Shown piece by piece: positions 26,401 through 38,400 of a stretch of DNA of 64,000 nucleotides. Origin of the DNA: Carettochelys insculpta (Eukaryota > Chordata > Testudines > Carettochelyidae); assembly GCF_033958435.1 (NCBI RefSeq), contig NC_134141.1:104263001-104327000 (forward strand), written 5' to 3'. How positions within the stretch are numbered: the stretch's first letter is position 1; the number at the start of each line of letters is the position of its first letter. The translations under genes and the position numbers were made by a program. The notes below the pieces were generated by a model that was not told where the DNA came from, made no database searches, and was given only the letters and a program-made list of their open reading frames with translations.

Positions 26401-29400
26401 CTTTTCTTCTTTCCAAAGAAGAATATGCAAATGAGAAACCAGATATGTAAATCTCTACCTCATTTGCATTTTTGATTTCCCTCATTTGCATGCCTCTTTC
26501 GAAAGAGGCATGCAAGTGCTGGCACAGCCATATTGTTTTGCTTCCCAGTCTACTTAAACCAATGTGATTTATCCAGTATTAAGGGGCAATGGCAGCTATT
26601 TGTTCCATGATTTGATACAGTGGGTCAAACAGACATTAATTATTCACGATTTTCACTTGACTTTTTTTTAAGTATACAAAATATTGACAATCTAATTTAC
26701 GGAAAGAGAACAAATGTACAGAACCTTAACCAATGAGAAGATGGCAATCAGAATAGCATACAGACCACCAACATGTTTATAAGCTATAAAACTATTGCAA
26801 TTTGATGAACCATGTTAAGAAAATGTAAATTAATATTTGCAAATTATAGCAAAAAATGTCAGTTTACAAAGTTTTGTGGACACAAGTTCTGTGTTCCCTA
26901 TCCTCCTCTCAAAAGAATTCAGACAACCGTTCAGATGAGAAAGCTGTAAGCTTTAACTCTAGATACCTGCTACTTATTGTGGAGCAGGTTCCCATCACTC
27001 TTGAGCCTGAAGATGACAAATCAACATCTTCATGTTGGCATCTTAGTTCTTTTTCTTTCTGGGCTTCCTCTTCTCTTGCACGGGCTTCTAAATATGGAGT
27101 AAAACATGTCACTATGTTATCTTCATATTTTTTGGTATATAACATTAAAAAAAACCTTGGTGATTCTTTTTAAGACAGCCATACTAAATTCTTCATTTTC
27201 AGACACGTATTCCAGAAGTATAAGTTTAAAGAAGAGCATCTTAACTGAAACTGATTGGTTAATGTTCCCATACAATAACAAAAAAAAAAATCTACGAAGT
27301 TCCTTTGGATTTCTATCATTTTTATACCCATATGATTATGCAGAGAAGCAAACCTCTCAGGAAAAGGCAAGGATAAGATGCTAAAAACATTAGCTCATAC
27401 AAAATAAATATGCTTAACAGCATATACCACTGTTTCATGTTTGAACATTTTCAACAAAGCATGATTATTCAATACTTACCTTTAATTTTTCCTGGAATAG
27501 GGCACTGGTAATTAAATCAGTTGAAGGAAGTCTACTACACGTGTTTATTATAAACTTGTTGACATCTGACAATATTTTCTACAGCACTCAGTGGTTACTC
27601 TACTTTCCTCAGCATAGCAAAGTCCCTATAGACCCTTCAGTCACACTGCCTGGAGTGACTCACAACACTGAGGCTGTGTCTACACATTGAGATAAAAATA
27701 GAATTTCACAGTCAGCCCGATATTAAACCATCACTGTCTTCACACCTAATATTATTATCTCAATTTATTGAGCTGTAATACCGATTACAAAATATCAATA
27801 TTATGTTTTTAATATGGGTATAGCATCAAATTTGAATTTAAAATTTCGAATCAAGGCTAGTGGGGAAGCGCCATGTCCTTAATTCAAATTTATAAGCCTC
27901 CAGAAGTGTCCTGTATGTATCCCATAAAGCTATGTGGCGACTCTCCACATATGGCCACTTCGTTGTATGCTGCTGTCCATCCAGGTGTGAAGGAAGACAG
28001 TCACAGGAAGCCCACAAAGTTTTTACTGAATCTGAATTAGAACTGGAACTCAGAAGCCCAGCCAACCTGGAAATATAAAGCGTGCCCATTATGAAAAAAA
28101 AAATCTTTTGCTTATCATGTCGCACCGCACTGGTAGCCATAGCATCACATCGACAGCAACTGTATTGGTAGCCCTCTACTGCAGGAGAACTCAGGGTAGA
28201 AATCTGACTCTATGCAATGCTGGGTGAAGCTGAAAGAACTCCGGCAGGCCTACCAAAAAGTTCGGAAAGCCAACCAGTGGTCGGGGCGGCTCCATGGATC
28301 GGCCCCTATTATCAACAACTGCACATGCTTATGTAGAGTGACCCCACCATGGAGCCCAGTCTGAATTACGACACTTGCGGAGACCCTGGTATGGAGTTTG
28401 GAGTTCGACTGGAGGAGCTGGGTGGCCCAGAGAAAAGGGCACCAGAGAGGAGGAAGGGAGCAGTGAGCAGGGGACAGAGGAAGTTGTGCCAGACAGCCTG
28501 GAGCTCTTCATCATAGACCTGGAACTGGCGGGCCCCAAACCCCCAGGACCAAGCAGTTTGGGTATTTATTCCTTCATGGTAGAAGCGGGTTGCGTATGGG
28601 TACAGGTTTACCCCCCATTGTCATGGTCCCCGCACACAGGGAGGGAGGGCAAGGATAGCCTGCCATTCCAGGGCCAAGGGCCACTGCAAAAGGCTATTCA
28701 AGCACCCTTGAGGAAGTTCCTTTTGTCTACAACTCAAACGTTTCCTCCCCAGAAATAAAATCATTCCTTCGATCTCAGTGTGATTTCATGGTGTGCAGGA
28801 GTGGGGGGGGGGCCTGGGGGGGGGTGGAGAAACACAAATCAAACTGGGTGGGGTGGGGAGGACTGAAGGCACAGCTGCCATTGATACTCCCTGGTCTGCA
28901 GCAGACACGTGGATGAGAGAACTGGGTGGGTTTGGGAAGGGCTGAGAGCACAGCTGCTCACTGATACTCCCTGGGCTGCAGCAGATGTGCAGCTGAAGGA
29001 ACTAAGAGGGTTTGGGCAGGGAATGAAGGCACAGCTGCCCGCCACATGTATTCTACTTACTGTAACTTAACCCACTTGCACCAGGTAACAGCATTAAGAC
29101 ATGGCACGATTTACTGTCATTATGTCACAGAAAAACCACAGGTAGAATCATTCATGAAGCTGTTTTTAAAAGCAACCCTTATTGCTGCTGCCTCACTGGG
29201 GCTACTGGTGGATGGTTGCTTAGGTGGCTGCAAGTAAGCCCTGCCTATGGCCACCGCCTTGGAATTCCATATTGATGGGAAAGTCTCCTGACTGGATTAA
29301 CAAATGTTGTGCAAAATAGTGCACGCTGTAATCTTGGTGGGGACATTAGTTTCAGATAGGTCCAAATGGGTCAAGAGGCGCATTCCACCACCATTGTGCA

Positions 29401-32400
29401 CCTGCTGAGTCTGTGATTGAAGTTTTCCTTGCTTAGGTCCAGGGCTCCTTTGTAGGGCTTCATAAGGCAATGGATCAGAATGAATGCAGGGCCACCCAAT
29501 ATAAAAATAGGCATCTCCACATCTCCAATCTTGATCTTCTGATCAGGGAAAAACATCCCATCAAGGAGCTTTCTGTACAGTCCAGAATTTCTGAATATCT
29601 GCACAGCAAGAACCTTCCCTGACCAACCAACGTTGATGTTGGTAAAATGATCTTTGAGATCTATCAACCCTTCAGCACCATGGAGAAGTACCCCTTTTGG
29701 TTTATATACTCTGAGGCCATGTGGGCTAAGGCCATAATGGGAATGTGCCTGCCCTCTATTGCCCCTCTGCAGTTAGGAAGCCCCTGAGCAGCAAAGCCAT
29801 CCACAATGGCCTGTACATCTCCCAGGGTCATGGTCTTCCTGAGGAGGAATGCATGGGCCACCTCCTTCATCAGGGATCCCACTGTAGATCTGCCCCCCCA
29901 CAAACTGATTTGCCACTGACCAGTCACTGTTGGGTGTTGCAAACTTCCACAGTGCAATTGCCACTTGCTTCTGCACCATTAAAGCCAGCCTCATTTTGGT
30001 GTTGCTGCACTTCAGAGAGGGCGCGAGAACACCACAAAGTTCCATAAAGGCAGACGTAAAAATTCTAAACCCACTAGTCGTCGTCCCAGGACTCCAAAAC
30101 GATGTGGTCCCCCTGGCACGTGCTGGTCTTGCGAGTCCAAAACCGTCACTCTATCAGCAATGCATTCATGGCAGCCAGCAGCTAAGAGTTCTTGGACCAC
30201 AGTTGGGAGATTCTCTCTTTGTAATGGAAGGAAAAATTGTGCGACAGCCTGCGTGGCTGCTGAAAACAATGTGTGCTATGAGCTGGAACACTTGGGCATG
30301 GATGCTTGCACTGTAAAGCTGCAGCAGAAAATGGCGCAATCTCCAGTTCATTTTTCATGCAGCTACTCGTGCTCTGAATTCTGGGACAGTGCTTGGAATT
30401 CTGAGATTCAAACATGAAACACCCACAAGCAACTGGGGCTAAGGCACTGTGGGATAGGTACCCACAAATGCACTGCTCCCACTGTCGAACTTGCACGGGG
30501 CAAGGGGGACATGGAGACTCAACACGGAAAAAAGGTGGGTCAAATTTCAAGAAGCTTTGTAGATACTTAATTCAAATTCATAATACTGAGGTTGAAATAA
30601 CTGAATTTATTTAAAAAAAAATCAAATTTATTTCATAGTGCAGGCACAGCCTGAGTGTCTCTGAAAGGGCAGATACCCCAACTGATGTTACGTTTGATGA
30701 TAAAATTCCACCAATCCAGTAACAAATGTGAACTGCTGAAGCCCAACACTAGTCTTACAATGCAGTCGCAGGTCCTTGCCTTAGTCTGAAGTGAGTATCC
30801 TGCCATCCAGACAAGCTGGACTATGTGATAAAGATCAGGTAAACATCAAAAAAAAAAAAAAACCAACAGCATATTCAGGACACACCAAGTCACAAGAAAT
30901 CTAGAATGCAAAAATCAAAGACAAATGCTCGTAGACAATGTGATAGTAAACTAAAGATTTATTAGCTAAAAAAGCAAAAAGCGTTATTGAAATTAAACCA
31001 GGTAAAAAGAGAACAGGACTACCAGCTCATAATTTCAAAAAGATAGAGATGTAGTAATCTGCCAGTTTCCCAAAAGTAGGGTTACCATATTAAAAAAGAG
31101 GATGCCCCTGAGAGGGGCTGTACTCATAACAGCAGCTACCAACTCATGTATACAGGTTGAAACTCTCTCATCTGGCACCCTGTGGACATGACCGGTGCCA
31201 GACAAGACAATTTGCCAGACGATGAGAGGTCAATATTTTCCTAACATGTTAGCAACACTACCACTGCTTACTGGGCTCCCAGAAGCCATGTAGGGGTAAA
31301 TTACAGCTCCATAACAGCCAGGACTGCTGGCTGTAAACAAACTTTATGGGACCATGGGGAAGCTTGGCCACACCTATGATAAGTGGTCATCCAGCTAACC
31401 AAAATCATGCTGGATTATAGTTTACCAGATAGAGTTCCAGATTAGAAAGGTTCAACTTGTAGTATATCAAGTGCATTAATACAAAATGACTTGGGAGATA
31501 CTGATACAGATACTCCCCCCACACCCCCAAGAGTTTCATTTATTGAAAGGTCAAATATGTTAACCCTACCCAAAAGGCTTTAGAATCACCCAGAGTAAAA
31601 TGTAGGCACCACTACTTTCTCATTTGGTCATTAAAGTCCAAAGAGTCCAGAAATGAACAATTTTTTTTTCTTGTGTCTGCCTAGAAAACAAACTGATGGC
31701 AACAGTTCCCACCACACAGGTGTCTTCTTCATGAGTTTTGAGCAGTGAAGAAGGAACAATGGCTCATTTCCACTTAAATGAACAAGATTTAACATCATCT
31801 TATAAGAGATTATTTACTTTGACGCTGCACTTCCCCCCCCCCCACTTCATGCTTTAGTTACAAAGTTGCATACAATGAAAATATTTGCTGTGACATTATT
31901 ACATGGAATACAGTTGCATGAGAATAATACATGAAGCATCCTACAAGCATTTTTATAAAACACTAAACACGTGTTATTAACTTAGCATTACCAAAATTGG
32001 TATGTTAATATGCTGCCAGCCCAATACCATCCCATTTATATCATGATATAAATTGATTACCCCAGTTTCTTTTAAAAACATTACTCCATTTTACTGCTAA
32101 GTATACAAGAACGACAATCGCTTTGAACTATACCAAAACACAAGCAAATCAGCCTGGCTTCCAGCTATACATCTGTAAATATTCAATGAGACCTGGAGCT
32201 TTGGCATAAGCTAGCAACTGATTTCCTTGCATCAGAAATTCCACTTTAGATCATGTAGGAAAGACAATTGCTTGTACCTAATCCTATAATCCACTATACA
32301 TAGATGTAAACAAGTTCATTTTCCTATTAATACAAGGTTAAAACGTGTTAACATTTATGTAAATGAGTTACAATCTTAATTTTTACAGATCTTACCATGA

Positions 32401-35400
32401 CTTTTGTAGACAATGTGGTTATTTCCTATCTCCTGTAAAAACCACCTGAGGACGAAGCATCTTCTATTGAAAATGCTTATAAAAGCCAACCTCACTGTCA
32501 AGGTGCCCAAATGCAGGATGCGGGGTGGGGGCCTCAGGAGGTACTTTATTTAGGATACATCCTAAGTAAACCTGTAAACACTGCAGCACCTTACTGACAA
32601 CCCTCTGAAAGGTTCCTACATTAGTTAGTTAATCTAAAAGACACAACCTAAAACTCAGGTGAGATAGAATCTATGTTGAAATCTGATGTTTCCTGGACAT
32701 CTACAACTAAAATCTAGAATGAATTTTGCAACCCTTAATAGTTTAACTAGGTCACCTATGCAGGGTGTGGGGTGACAGGTTACTGTGTGGGGCAATCTGG
32801 ATGCAGACAGCTGAGCAGGAGATTTGGATGCACAGCTGCTTGTTCAGGGATTCTGGCTGTAGGGACAATTGGACTCTGCAGGAGACCCAGGTAAAGAGAG
32901 AGGCCTTCTCACATAACCAGATCCCAAACCATTTAGGGCTTCACTACTGGAATACCCCTGTATTGTGACATTGAATGCACACAGGCCAGGCAGATGACAG
33001 CATTTTGCTCTACCTAAAGGGTGCTTCAACAAAACATGACCATGCATGGGCCACATGCTATACAGAGGGTGCCATTTTGACAGTACTCTCCATGAAGCAA
33101 AAGTCCTAGTAGGTATAGACTGTGGATACCAGTCCTGGAACCTTTCCTTGCAACAAAGCCCGCTGCCAGCTTTGTCCACATATCTTCTCTGGAAATACCA
33201 TCACTGGACCTAACCAGGTTACTCACAGAATCACGGGCACTTTCACATGCTCCTCTACCAACATCATATATGCCATCATGTGCCAACAATGCCCAGATGC
33301 TTTGTATATTGGACAGACTTCTAACTCCCTTAGACAAAGGGTTAATGGGCACAAAACAGACATCAAAACACTCCAGATCCACCAACCAGTTAGTTAACAT
33401 TTTAATGGAATGGGGCATTCTATTAATGACCCAGAGGTATGTGTGTTACTGGAAAAAAAAAACAACACAACTTTCACACCCCTATTCAAAGAGAAGTAGC
33501 CGAGCTGGCTTTTATATTCAAATTTGGCACATTAACATGTGGTTTGAACCGGGATGTGAACTTTCTGAGTCACTACAGGGGCTCATCTGCATACTAGGCT
33601 TAATCTAATTCTTGACCTTCCACCCCCAGCCCTCTACTCTCTGATTTGCTCACCTTGATCATTTTTTTTCCTGATTTGTCCTCCTTGATTACTGTTTTTG
33701 GTTCTCTGTGCCTTAAATATTGAGTCTGTTCTGGTATGGCTATGGTCTGAAGAACTGGGTCTGTCCCACGAAAGCTCACCTAATAAATTATTTTGATAGT
33801 CTTTAAAGCGCTACTTGACTGCTTTTGGTTTTGACAAGCACAGGAGATTTATCTATCTTACCAAGCGTCTTTCTACTTCTTTCCACGGCAGTTCTGCGAG
33901 TCTGCTCAAACATTGCTTCCAAATCAAATGTTCGAGCTTTCTTTCCTAAAAGGTGAGGGAAAAAGAAATTTGATTAAGAGTTGTTTTTTACCTGAATTCC
34001 AGAAGATTAAAATGAGCAAGTGGTAAAAGGTAATTCAGATACTCTCCAACTCAAATTTCAGATTAAAAATTTCCCTTGGGCTATTGCATAAATGAGAACT
34101 GGGTACATCACTACCCTTCACGCCTTTGAAAAAAAATATCTACCTTTTCTCCCTGCATCTCCCCCCCCGCATCAAATACACACACACAGTTTACAGTTAC
34201 TGTAACAGCTATGATTTGGACTGTGTTGTGACCATGCTTTTTCACACTGTATTTCCAAATGTATTGTCAACATGTTACATCCATGATTATTTAATACAAC
34301 CTTCTTAAGAATGTTGCTTTGTAAAGGTGAAGCTTAACACTTAAGCTTGTTCGTTCTCACACAATTTTATATCATGGGCTGTGATTTAGAACTAAGGCTT
34401 CCTATCCCAATGGATAATGCTACCGTGGGCCACAGATTCACACAACTGCCTGCTGCTCCCTTCACCATCCCAACACAGAACCTCCCCTGTGTACAAGTTG
34501 CATCTCTCCAGCACACAGAAGCCCTGCCAGAAGCCCTGGACTCACCAAAGCCAGAGAAGCCCATTGTCGTTGCCAGCTCCGGGTCTGGTCTTGTCACAAG
34601 CTCCACATCTACAAGAGAATAGAGTAGTTGGAGTAAACTCTTTGTGTAGTACCCACCATTCCAGTACCACTGCAGTTATGGCCACTTATCCTCTGCTCCT
34701 AGCTGCTCTTTGTTGCAGGACTGGAGATGCACCAGGAATCATAAGAGGAGCCACTTCCACCAGCAGCGGATCAAAAGACGCTGTGCCAAGAGTGTATTGG
34801 CCCAGCCGCCATATACCGAGACTCCTAAAGACACTTGATCAGGACTCTCTGAACCCCCAGCCACTGAGAAACAGCCCTACTGGGGAAGCAGAGCTGCGCA
34901 CGTATAAGCCATAGCTACAGAGATGGTGCTGGATAGACTTATCTTTGTGGCAGCAACCAAGCATGCTGTTGTTTCCCCAGCCAAACTCATTTCCCCCTCC
35001 AAGTGCCAAACCTGCCATTTATAATCCCTACTGCCTTATATATTTCCAGCCCCTGCAACTCCTTGGCGTCACTCTCCCTAAACAGGTTCAGCAGCAGGAC
35101 TAGCTGGAGAGAACAAGATCTAAACACGTTTCTAGCTAACAAGGCACAAAGGTAGGCTCAAAACTCAGAGAACAGCCACTGTAGCACAGACACTACAACA
35201 AGCCTCTGAGAGGCACCAGCTAAGACAAATTCTTCTACCTACTTAGCTGTGAATAAACTGGGGATTGGGTCATCAAAACTACATTGTACAGGGCATGAAA
35301 TTTTTCATGATCCTGCAAGATGTAGTCTCCCTAAGTTTTAGGTCTAGACCAGGCCTCAGAGACCAAGGGGACTGGATTATAAATTGTAACGTCTGAGGTT

Positions 35401-38400
35401 TTCAACGGAACTTAAAGAAGGCAAGTACTACATGTAGTAGATATAGTGGAAGCCCAAGACATATTAGTAAGACGGACAAACAGCATCTCTCAGAAGGACA
35501 CCCTTATGGTTTCCAAGATTGTGACTTGCCAAGCAGAAGCTGGAAGGGTAACACTATACAAGACCTAACATTTTTTACCATGCATTACCATCAATGGAAA
35601 AAGCGTGGTGGGGACAAACTGTGCTGGAACTCTCACCCCCAGCCTCACACCAGAGCCCACACCTCCAGCTAGAGCCCTCTCCCACATACCAAACTTCTGC
35701 CCATCCCCGAACTACTCATTCACAGCTCCACCCTCCGAGACCCCATTCCCTCACACTCTACCTCTCCTACAATCCAAAACCTTTGGTCCCACCTCCATTT
35801 CTGTTATATGCGCCAATATGGAAGTGGTATGTGCACCAATATGGAGGTGGTGTGTCATTTCAACCTTTTATTAAATGGACTGAAAAACAAGGAACAGCTA
35901 AAACATTAGCAACATAAAGAATTAAGTAGGACTTTCATTTTAAGTACAACCCTTGCTCCTTTTCATTCAGTTTTAAAGAGTCTTTAAAGGCAAAACTCTA
36001 AGAGTCTCTTATATGGTATTAAAAATTATAATTCTTCGTTTCAGTGAAAACAAAGTTAGTTGATCAATTGTGAATGTCATTGCTGTCCAACTGTTATTCC
36101 ATTTTCTAGAACAAAAAAGAAGACAACACAAGAGAAAAGGGAAAGAAGCAAAGGAAAAGATAGTAAATGCAACTTCTGTTTCTGATATCGACTTTAACTT
36201 GTAACCACATTGCTGGAGAAACATAAGGAATGGACGTGGCTTGTAATACTACCAGACTGTTGAAGATATTGATTTTAGCGACTTTCTGGCACCTGGCTTA
36301 CAGCTCAATTCTAATACGTACAGTTTTGGTTAGCTAAACCAAACTGTTATTAGAGAGGAGAAAAAAGGAGCGAAGTAGGAGAGAAAAGAAATAAGGGAAA
36401 GGAAACATGGAGCATGGGCAGGAGGGAGTCTCACATTCCAAGTGCAATTTAGCTGGAGCCAGTCGAGGGTGCAGTATCATCTGGGTCCCTCTCACAGGCA
36501 TAATAATCTTGTCAGGATCAGTATGAAGGCACAGTTTTGTTGGTAGGGGTGCCAGAAGAGAGTGAGGGAAAAACAGAGATGATAGTGTAGCTTATTCCAT
36601 CCCTTTTTTCAGACACCCAGAATTATGGAAGTCAGCTTTTCCCCTCAACCAAAGTCTCCTTCTGAGGACCCCAAAAGCAAGTGATGGGAACAGCCTATTC
36701 TCATCATCATTTTGTCGTCCAGTTAAACCTAATTTCCAAAACACCACTTTTGGTGCATTAATTTCTTGTTCTACTCCTTTCTTGTTTACCATTAATAATT
36801 TTAATACAATCCTTCAATTATATCAAGAGATCTTTTTTGTTTGGCTAATTTAGACTGTTCATCTCTTTTTGCACCTATTCCCCCAATATGTTTTTGTATT
36901 AAGTTATTAAATAAAAAGAAAAAAAACTGTCACTTTGCATAGTTGTGCTTACAATTAAGATAAGCTTATAGGCCTAGTTAAGACAAAAGCATCTAGGTTC
37001 CCTTAATTTTCTTTAAAAATCCTAGCCTTTATTAGCATCTTTATTTAGTTGGATTATGCTTCATTTAATAACAGTCCAGCCCTTTGTTAACTTTTTCCTA
37101 ATTATCATCGTCTACTTGAGGGAAGGATAGTCTTGTAGTTAAGGCATTAATTTGAGATTTGGGAGACGTGGATTCAATTCCTGGCTCTGTCGAGATACCA
37201 TGCATAACTAGATCCTACCAAATTCATGGTCCACTTGATTAATTTCACAGTCATAGGATTTAAAAAACAAACAAACAAACAAACAACCACACCATAAATG
37301 TCATGACTGCAACAATTTAAATCTGAACTGTCAGTTTTGTAATTTTAGAGAACCTGACTCAAAGGAATTGTGTGGGGAGAGAGGTCCATAAGGTCATTGT
37401 TGGGGGAAGGGGCTGCAGTAGTGCAACTGTTACTTTTGTACTACTGTTGGTGGTGGCACTGCCTTCAAAGCTTAGCAGCTGGAGAATGATGGATGCTGGC
37501 TAGGAGCCCAGATCTGAAGACTGAGCCCCTGCCAGCACCAGAGCAGACATAAGGATGGTACGGTAAGGTACTGCCACCCTAACTTCTACACCATTGTCTA
37601 CAGAGCTGAGCACACGGTCAGCAGTCGACCCTCTGTAGCCACCCATCTCTGAAGGTAACAGTACAGAATTAAGAAGCATGGTATGGTATTGCTACCTTTA
37701 CTTATGTGCTGCCGCCTGCAGCGTAATACCTTTCAGAGCTGGGTGCCCAGCTGATGCTCCCCAGATGCCCAGATCCAAAAGCGATGAATAAGCATGGCAA
37801 CACCATAACACCCCCTGCACCTCCCCCGCAAAAGAACTAAAAAAGCCTGTGAAGCTACCCATTCAACTCCTTTTGGGTCAGGATCCCAAGTTGAGAAACA
37901 CTGATCAACCTGGTCTCTCCTGTGTTGGGGAGAGGGAAGGACCACAGAAGACTTGATTTCACAATCCATGGTGCATTTTTCATAGCTGTGAATCCGGTAA
38001 TGCCTTATGTATGATCTTGGACAAGTTTATTACTTTGTCAGTATCTTAATTTACTCACATACAACACAGGAGATGTGACTTCCTTTCTTATGCCCTATGT
38101 CTTGTCTCTTTAGACTGATTTTCAGGGCAGCAACTCTCTCCTTCTGGGGCTATGCAGAGTGCCTAGCACAACCAGGGTCCAATCTAGGCGCTACAGTAAT
38201 AACATAAATAAGATGTTGGCACACACTATGGTCTTAAGAACTCTAGCCTCATACTTCATCAAAGACAAATAATGTATAACAGACTCAAGTTATACATGCC
38301 TCCATGGACCGTATCAGTGCTCTGCCTGAAAGCAGTGTGCACAGCTGTTTGCGAAGGACAGCAAGGAATCGAGCCCGGGGATGGGGATGGGCTGCACGCT

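Larger units (their letters stand above)
23437..26966 (-). other. WDR70 intron 4
   Basis: AT-rich intron between exons 5 and 4. It holds a pogo/Tigger-like MITE and a palindromic MITE near its 5' end (separate entries). The stretch 23437-25880 shows no recognisable gene or repeat apart from a possible CTCF-type site near 24191. Confidence 0.85.
27672..30651. mobile_element. PIF/Harbinger DNA transposon, both ends and both genes recognisable
   Basis: The ends are inverted: GGCTGTGTCTACAC at the left and the reverse complement of GGCTGTGCCTGCAC at the right. Both are flanked by TGA (27669-27671 and 30652-30654), a 3-bp duplication as expected for this superfamily. Inside are a decayed DDE transposase on the minus strand and a Myb/SANT-like protein on the plus strand, the classic two-gene arrangement. 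About 2980 bp long. Confidence 0.85.
27088..33861 (-). other. WDR70 intron 3
   Basis: Contains the full-length PIF/Harbinger element, a pogo-type MITE and a Penelope remnant (separate entries). The stretches 27088-27668, 30655-31150 and 31462-33080 show nothing I can name apart from a poly-C tract at 31833-31843. Confidence 0.85.
37125..38212 (+). mobile_element. Old MIR/CORE-type SINE split by a hAT-like element
   Basis: The head at 37125-37207 has a B-box-like GTGGATTCAATTCCTGGCTC. The body resumes at 38007 with GATCTTGGACAAGTTTATTA and continues to a 3' end GAGTGCCTAGCACAACCAGG (about 38158-38177). The interruption is the element at 37208-38006. Confidence 0.7.

Noticed and set aside
28375..28758. 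127-codon ORF as an independent gene
   Set aside because: Falls inside the Harbinger element just after its Myb/SANT remnant, in a Gly/Glu-rich linker-like region.
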